The notes below the pieces were generated by a model, which was given only the letters and a program-made list of their open reading frames with translations, ran no database searches and was not told the origin of the DNA. This document shows positions 6,941-11,126 of a DNA stretch of 11,126 bases, piece after piece. Both the position numbers and the translations under genes were made by a program. Source of the DNA: Chitinophagaceae bacterium (GTDB lineage: Bacteria; Bacteroidota; Bacteroidia; Chitinophagales; Chitinophagaceae). Positions within the stretch are counted from its first letter, which is position 1. Each line of letters starts with the position of its first letter. The stretch spans positions 1 through 11,126 of the forward strand of contig DMRT01000248.1 of the NCBI GenBank assembly GCA_003455235.1, in the 5' to 3' direction.

Positions 6941-7597
6941 ATGTTCATCGGACATTTCGGGCTCGGCTTCGGCGTTAAAAAAGCAGCTCCCTCCCTTTCC
7001 TTAGGCACTTTATTTATTGCAGCACAGTTTTTAGACCTGCTATGGCCGGTATTGTTATTACTGGATATCGAACATGCTGAACTAAAACCCGGCACCGGGC
7101 ATTCGCAACCCATTGCGTTCACCGATTATCCCATATCACACAGCCTGCTGATGGTGGCGGGATGGGGTTTGTTGTTTGGATTTATTTACTGGCTGTTTAA
7201 AAGGAACAGCCGGAATGCTGTAATACTTGCATTTTGTGTAATCAGCCATTGGGTGCTCGACCTGGTGGTTCATCTTCCCGACCTGCCGCTTTACCCGGGA
7301 GCCGGCTCGCCTCTTCTGGGATTTAAACTATGGGATTCGTTTTGGGGAACCCTGATTGTGGAAGGAGGAATATTCATTACCGGGCTTGTTTTATATATAC
7401 GCTGCACCAAGCCCAAAAACAAACAAGGGATCATCGGGTTATTGATACTGGTACTCCTGCTGGTGGCCGTACATGCTGCCAATATCTTCGGTCCGCCCCC
7501 ACCCGCTATGAATGCGGTGGCCTGGGCCGGTAACCTGCAATGGCTGTTTGTGATCCTGGCGTATTGGGTAGATCATAACCGGTCGGCCATAAAATAA
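6941..7597 (+). CDS. YdjM/DUF457-like membrane protein (putative metal-dependent hydrolase)
   Basis: A 218-residue integral membrane protein with about five or six hydrophobic spans. Conserved-looking polar residues sit at the membrane edges: H5 in M-F-I-G-H-F-G, D32 in Q-F-L-D-L-L-W, H67 in I-S-H-S-L-L, and H103, D107, H111 and D114 in S-H-W-V-L-D-L-V-V-H-L-P-D. This spacing of His and Asp is the pattern of the DUF457/YdjM family, annotated as inner-membrane metal-dependent hydrolases, whose substrate is unknown. A role in phospholipid or small-molecule hydrolysis is only a family-level guess. The gene is alone, 66 bases after the large propeller gene and 41 bases before the GH18 gene. The start ATG at 6941 is the first in frame and leaves a short cytosolic N-terminus. 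Confidence 0.65.
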   Translation: MFIGHFGLGFGVKKAAPSLSLGTLFIAAQFLDLLWPVLLLLDIEHAELKPGTGHSQPIAFTDYPISHSLLMVAGWGLLFGFIYWLFKRNSRNAVILAFCVISHWVLDLVVHLPDLPLYPGAGSPLLGFKLWDSFWGTLIVEGGIFITGLVLYIRCTKPKNKQGIIGLLILVLLLVAVHAANIFGPPPPAMNAVAWAGNLQWLFVILAYWVDHNRSAIK

Positions 7598-7638
7598 CCG
7601 GTACCGGATTTATTTACATAACCAACTAAAAAAACTGC

Positions 7639-8688
7639 ATGAACCAGCTGAGATTATTTTTGTTTGCTTTACTTACAATTCTTATTGCTGCTTCCTGTAA
7701 AAAAGATGACCTGCCCGCAGCGCCAAATACGCCGGAAGTGATCGCACCACCAGCCCCGTTCGGATTTTACGTGGTCGGATATTTCCCTTCGTACAGAACC
7801 GTTGCCACGGTACCGGATGTAAAATTCCGGATGTGTAATGTAATCAATTATGCGTTTGCTACAGTAAGCAGCAATGGCAGTCTTGCCCTGGCAAATCCAG
7901 CCCATCTTACCGACGTCAGGAACAAAGCCAAAGTAAATGGTGCCCGTATATTCATCAGTATTTCGGGTGCCGCTGCCGATTTTAAAACCATGGCCTCTTC
8001 ACCTGCAGCAAGAACTTTTTTTACCACCCAGGCCATGAACCTGGTAAGAAATTTTGGACTCGATGGAGTGGATATTGATTGGGAGTTTCCCCGGACGGAT
8101 GACGGAACCAATACAACCTATACTGCCTTGATGAAACAGCTGAGCGACAGTTGCCACCTCGGAAGTAAATATTATTTAACGGCAGCCATTACAGCAGGGA
8201 AATATGCCGGTGCAGTCAGGGATGCCATCAGCAGCGAGCTATGGCAGGGAAATTATGTGGATTGGTTCAATATCATGAGTTATGATGATTACAGTACCAC
8301 CGTGCCTTACAAACATCATTGCGATTATGCACTGGCCACCACCAGCCTCAACTACTGGACAGGCACCCGCGGCATGCCGGCAGGAAAAGCGGTACTTGGA
8401 ATTGCCGGGTATGGGCGGCCCAGCGGAATAACGCAAACAAATACGGTCTTAAGTTACAGCGATATTCTTTCCCGGGGCGGCAACCCCCAGTCTGATTCGG
8501 CCATCGTTACCAACGGCGGTTTTTCCAATTACACCATTTATTACAATGGCCTGGCTACGGTAAAAAAGAAGGCCATGCTATCCAAACAGATGGGCAATGG
8601 CATCATGTTGTGGGAAAAGGGGCAGGATGCACACGACAATAATTCGCTTCTGAAAGCGGTATGTGATACGGTGGGAAGAGCCTACTGA
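7639..8688 (+). CDS. GH18 chitinase-like lipoprotein
   Basis: A 349-residue lipoprotein with one glycoside hydrolase family 18 domain. Residues 1-20 (MNQLRLFLFALLTILIAASC) form a lipoprotein signal with the lipobox A-A-S-C, so C20 is the lipidated residue. The following K-K-D-D resembles the lysine/acidic export signal that sends Bacteroidota lipoproteins to the cell surface. The catalytic motif D-x-x-D-x-D-x-E is intact at D142, D145, D147 and E149, with E149 the expected acid. M-S-Y-D-D (213-217) and M-L-W-E-K near the end match the GH18 active-site floor. The barrel strand usually ending in S-x-G-G is S-I-S-G here. Family activity is retaining hydrolysis of beta-1,4-GlcNAc polymers (chitin, chitodextrin or the GlcNAc core of glycans). 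The exact substrate cannot be read. No other glycan-degradation gene or SusCD pair is nearby. Confidence 0.88.
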   Translation: MNQLRLFLFALLTILIAASCKKDDLPAAPNTPEVIAPPAPFGFYVVGYFPSYRTVATVPDVKFRMCNVINYAFATVSSNGSLALANPAHLTDVRNKAKVNGARIFISISGAAADFKTMASSPAARTFFTTQAMNLVRNFGLDGVDIDWEFPRTDDGTNTTYTALMKQLSDSCHLGSKYYLTAAITAGKYAGAVRDAISSELWQGNYVDWFNIMSYDDYSTTVPYKHHCDYALATTSLNYWTGTRGMPAGKAVLGIAGYGRPSGITQTNTVLSYSDILSRGGNPQSDSAIVTNGGFSNYTIYYNGLATVKKKAMLSKQMGNGIMLWEKGQDAHDNNSLLKAVCDTVGRAY

Positions 8689-8975
8689 TGCCGTACCCCG
8701 CTCCCACCCCGGTAGGGATAAATTGTGCCAACAAAATGCTTTCATTTTTAAATAATATTTCGTTACTTTAAAAGGCGGCGAATAATAAACAGAACTCCCT
8801 CACCGCACCACCCACGCTAACCCACTGTCCATATCCGCTGAAAATGATCAGACTTATTGCCGGGTATGATGTATGTCAGGTTTTATTTTAGTCCGGTATC
8901 CAACCTTTAGTGAAGAAACAGCAGTTCTTTTACAACCGTGAATACTTATTTCTTAACACTATAAATTCTATCCAG
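8689..8975. other. Intergenic spacer without a gene
   Basis: These 287 bases between the GH18 stop and the chosen start of the histidine-rich gene hold no convincing coding region. The longest ATG frame noticed (8844-8891) is 15 codons. There is an A/T-rich stretch at about 8738-8775 but no good TAnnTTTG box. In-frame GTG at 8910 could extend the next gene upstream. Confidence 0.5.
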
Positions 8976-9332
8976 ATGTATACAGAAGCACAGCAACAGA
9001 CGCTTGTTGACGAATGTCACAAATGGCACGATGAGTTGGTAGCTTATCGTGAAAAGATCAACAGGCTCAAAAGCGAACTCTATTATTTCGCACCCGGAAA
9101 AACCGGCCAGGATGTATTACTGGGCATTGAGCACTTCCACAACCAGTTTCACATCCAGCTCATCAACATTCACGACCTCAAACACGAAATCAAACAACAT
9201 TTAAAAGAAGCAGAACGGCATCCCACATTCGGGCACCGCATCCCGCATCACCACATGCATGAAAAACTGGAAACCCTCGAGAACGACATCAACAAACTGG
9301 AGGATGAGTTCCATACTTTCATCAAACAATAA
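8976..9332 (+). CDS. Histidine-rich helical small protein, unknown function
   Basis: A 118-residue cytosolic protein I do not recognise. It is almost wholly helical by composition, with hydrophobic residues spaced like a coiled coil: about residues 4-37, 45-81 and 93-117 suggest a three-helix bundle with turns at A-P-G-K (39-42) and H-P-T-F-G (82-86). It is very rich in His (15 of 118), with H-x-H at 53-55, another His at 59, and H-H-H-x-H at 91-95. This could bind metal, but no catalytic pattern such as hemerythrin H-x-x-x-E pairs is evident. ATG at 8976 is chosen over in-frame GTG at 8910, which would add 22 residues with no clear benefit. A strong hairpin follows the stop at 9332, so it is probably monocistronic. 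Confidence 0.7.
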   Translation: MYTEAQQQTLVDECHKWHDELVAYREKINRLKSELYYFAPGKTGQDVLLGIEHFHNQFHIQLINIHDLKHEIKQHLKEAERHPTFGHRIPHHHMHEKLETLENDINKLEDEFHTFIKQ

Positions 9333-9342
9333 CACCTGTTAA

Positions 9343-9373
9343 CAACCAGTCCCGGCCTTACCGGGACTGGTTG
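9343..9373. terminator. Perfect 13-bp hairpin between the His-rich gene and the EF-G-like gene
   Basis: The arms CAACCAGTCCCGG (9343-9355) and CCGGGACTGGTTG (9361-9373) pair perfectly around a 5-base loop, CCTTA. It starts 10 bases after the stop codon of the His-rich gene and ends 36 bases before the EF-G-like start, so it most likely acts as a terminator. No T-run follows, so it could instead be an RNA-stability element or a leader attenuator. Confidence 0.7.
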
Positions 9374-9409
9374 GTTAATGGGCGATTGCAAACTATTAAA
9401 TCATGTGTT

Positions 9410-11126
9410 ATGGCTACGTACGATTCCAACCACGTAAAAAACATCGCCCTGCTCGGGCATGCCGGCTGTGGTAAAACCACCATTGCCGAGTGCATGCTGT
9501 ACGAAGCAGGCATCATCAAACGCCGCGGCAGCATCGCCACAAAAAATACCGTCAGTGACTATCATGAACTGGAAACAGAACGGCAGAGTTCTGTTTTTTC
9601 CTCGCTGATGCATACCCCGTGGAAAGATTATAAAATCAACATCATTGATACCCCCGGTTACGACGACTTCGTGGGCGAAGTAATCAGCGCCCTGCGGGTG
9701 GCCGATACCGGCGTAATGGTATTGAATGCCGCGGCCGGTGTGGAAGTTGGCACCGATGTGATCTGGGAATACACCGACACATTCAGAACACCCACCATTT
9801 TTTTAGTAAACCAGTTGGATAAGGAAGAGGCTGATTTCGACCGCACCCTCCGGGAAGCCAAAACCCACTTCGGCACAAACGTGGTGGCGGTGCAGTATCC
9901 TGTTCAGACAGGCGCCGGTTTCAACGCCATTGTGGATGTGCTGAACATGATCATGTACCAGTTCCCCGCCGAAGGAGGCAAACCACAAAAGATGCCGATA
10001 CCAGACAATGAAAAAGAACGGGCCGACCAGATGCACAAGGAACTCATTGAAGCCATTGCGTCCAATGATGAAGGCCTGATGGAAAAATATTTCGACCAGG
10101 GTGAACTGACCGAAGAAGAAATGAAAGCGGGTTTGCACAGTTCCATGATCAAACACGATATCTTCCCCCTATTCTGTGCCTCCGGGGAAAAAAACATGGG
10201 TGTGGGCCGCATCATGAGCTTCATCGATTATGTTTGCCCGGCACCGAATGAAATGCCGGCACAAAAAACAAAAACAGGCAAGGAAGTTCCCTGCGACGTA
10301 AAAGGCCCTACCTGCATTTTTATCTTCAAAACCATCATCGAACCGCATATTGGTGAACTCAGTTTATTTAAAGTATACAGCGGCACCATCAAAAGCGGCT
10401 GCGAACTGGTGAATGAGAACACGGGTGCTACGGAAAAATTCAACCAGCTCTTTCTGCTGGAGGGACATAACCGGGTACCTGTGCAGGAACTGGTGGCCGG
10501 CGATATCGGCGCCACCATCAAACTGCGCAGCACGCACGTCAACAATACCCTGCACGATAAAGGCGCCAATATTGAACTGGTGCCCATTGAATTCCCGCAT
10601 CCGAATGTTACCATTGCCATCAGCGTGGTGAACAAGGGCGATGAAGAAAAATTATCGCAGGCACTGCATACGCTGCAGGAGGAAGACGCCACCGTTCGAT
10701 TTGAAGTATCAAAAGAAACAAAACAAACCCTCCTCCACTGCCAGGGTGAACTGAATCTGAAAGTACTGCAATGGAAGATTGAACACATACACAAACTGGA
10801 TGTAAAATTTGATAAGCCGAAGATCCCTTACCGGGAAACCATCAGCCGCCGGGCCGAAAGCAATTACCGCCACAAAAAACAAAGCGGCGGCGCCGGGCAG
10901 TTTGCCGAAGTGTACATGCGCATTGAGCCCTGGTACGAAGGCATGCCCAACCCCGAAGGGCTGAACCTGCGCAGTAAAGAAGAAGTGGATCTCGACTGGG
11001 GCGGGCGCCTGGTGTTCTGCAACTGCATTGTGGGTGGCGCCATCGATACCCGCTTCCTTCCTTCCATCTTAAAAGGCGTGATGGAAAAAATGCAGAACGG
11101 TCCGCTTACCGGTTCTTATGTACGTG
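9410..11126 (+). CDS. EF-G paralogue (EF-G2-like translation GTPase), C-terminus missing
   Basis: An open frame from ATG 9410 to the window edge gives 572 residues of a translation elongation factor G paralogue; full members are about 690-720. The P-loop is G-H-A-G-C-G-K-T at 16-23, and the G3 motif is D-T-P-G-Y at 80-84. Canonical EF-G has D-T-P-G-H, whose His helps position the catalytic water. The switch I region reads E-R-Q-S-S-V instead of E-R-G-I-T-I, and G4 is N-Q-L-D (134-137) instead of N-K-x-D. Domain II begins near residue 299, domain III near 396 and domain IV near 471, with a G-G-A-G-Q-F segment about 492-497. Together these place it in the EF-G-like (EF-G2) subgroup rather than the main FusA. 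Tyr at 84 suggests slow or absent GTP hydrolysis. A Bacteroides EF-G2 is reported to work without GTPase activity. No Shine-Dalgarno sequence is seen. Confidence 0.85.
   Translation, partial: MATYDSNHVKNIALLGHAGCGKTTIAECMLYEAGIIKRRGSIATKNTVSDYHELETERQSSVFSSLMHTPWKDYKINIIDTPGYDDFVGEVISALRVADTGVMVLNAAAGVEVGTDVIWEYTDTFRTPTIFLVNQLDKEEADFDRTLREAKTHFGTNVVAVQYPVQTGAGFNAIVDVLNMIMYQFPAEGGKPQKMPIPDNEKERADQMHKELIEAIASNDEGLMEKYFDQGELTEEEMKAGLHSSMIKHDIFPLFCASGEKNMGVGRIMSFIDYVCPAPNEMPAQKTKTGKEVPCDVKGPTCIFIFKTIIEPHIGELSLFKVYSGTIKSGCELVNENTGATEKFNQLFLLEGHNRVPVQELVAGDIGATIKLRSTHVNNTLHDKGANIELVPIEFPHPNVTIAISVVNKGDEEKLSQALHTLQEEDATVRFEVSKETKQTLLHCQGELNLKVLQWKIEHIHKLDVKFDKPKIPYRETISRRAESNYRHKKQSGGAGQFAEVYMRIEPWYEGMPNPEGLNLRSKEEVDLDWGGRLVFCNCIVGGAIDTRFLPSILKGVMEKMQNGPLTGSYVR

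Noticed and set aside
7598..7607. CCGGTACCGG palindrome after the YdjM-like gene
   Set aside because: Only 10 bases with no loop and no T-tract, so not a convincing terminator or operator.
8844..8891. 15-codon frame in the spacer after the GH18 gene
   Set aside because: Too short and without supporting motifs.
8910..8975. In-frame GTG extension of the histidine-rich protein
   Set aside because: It adds 22 residues of different composition upstream of the helical region. The ATG at 8976 is preferred, although the longer form is not excluded.
10228..10794. 188-residue open frame on the minus strand opposite the EF-G-like gene
   Set aside because: Ser/Cys/Phe-rich sequence with no domain, fully antisense to a strongly supported gene; an artefact of its codon usage.

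Overview
The window looks like ordinary chromosomal DNA from a member of the Bacteroidota, most likely the Chitinophagaceae or a close relative. The evidence is a giant secreted protein ending in a gliding-motility-type C-terminal domain (type IX secretion, type B sorting signal), a GH18 lipoprotein with an acidic stretch after the lipobox cysteine, a TAnnTTTG-type promoter box, starts without Shine-Dalgarno sequences, and an EF-G paralogue of the kind found beside the standard EF-G in this phylum. No tRNA, rRNA, CRISPR array, transposase or phage gene was seen.

Layout. On the minus strand, running off the left edge, are the start of a PQQ-type beta-propeller secreted protein (1-248) and a PyrR-like phosphoribosyltransferase (320-817). 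A spacer with nested CACAGA/TCTGTG repeats separates them from plus-strand genes. These begin with a membrane-anchored two-[4Fe-4S] electron-transfer protein (961-2283). Next comes a tight three-gene cassette (2434-3910): a DUF1579-like protein, a secreted SHOCT-domain protein and a DUF1801/YdhG-like protein. Then come a 932-residue secreted protein with seven propeller units, four Ig-like modules and a type IX sorting domain (4076-6874), a YdjM/DUF457-like membrane protein (6941-7597) and a GH18 chitinase-like lipoprotein (7639-8688). A roughly 290-base spacer without a gene precedes a small histidine-rich helical protein (8976-9332). A perfect 13-bp hairpin then leads to an EF-G-like translation GTPase (9410 to the right edge, C-terminus missing).

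How the genes relate. Only 2434-3910 is clearly an operon, with a 4-base overlap and a 2-base gap. The GH18 lipoprotein and the type IX-secreted propeller protein are both envelope or extracellular proteins, but nothing ties them to one pathway. I found no clearly new multi-gene system. The points most worth checking are the EF-G paralogue with Tyr in place of the catalytic His, the regular seven-unit propeller, the orphan Fe-S membrane subunit lacking its usual CCG-domain partner, the intergenic repeat cluster and the histidine-rich small protein.
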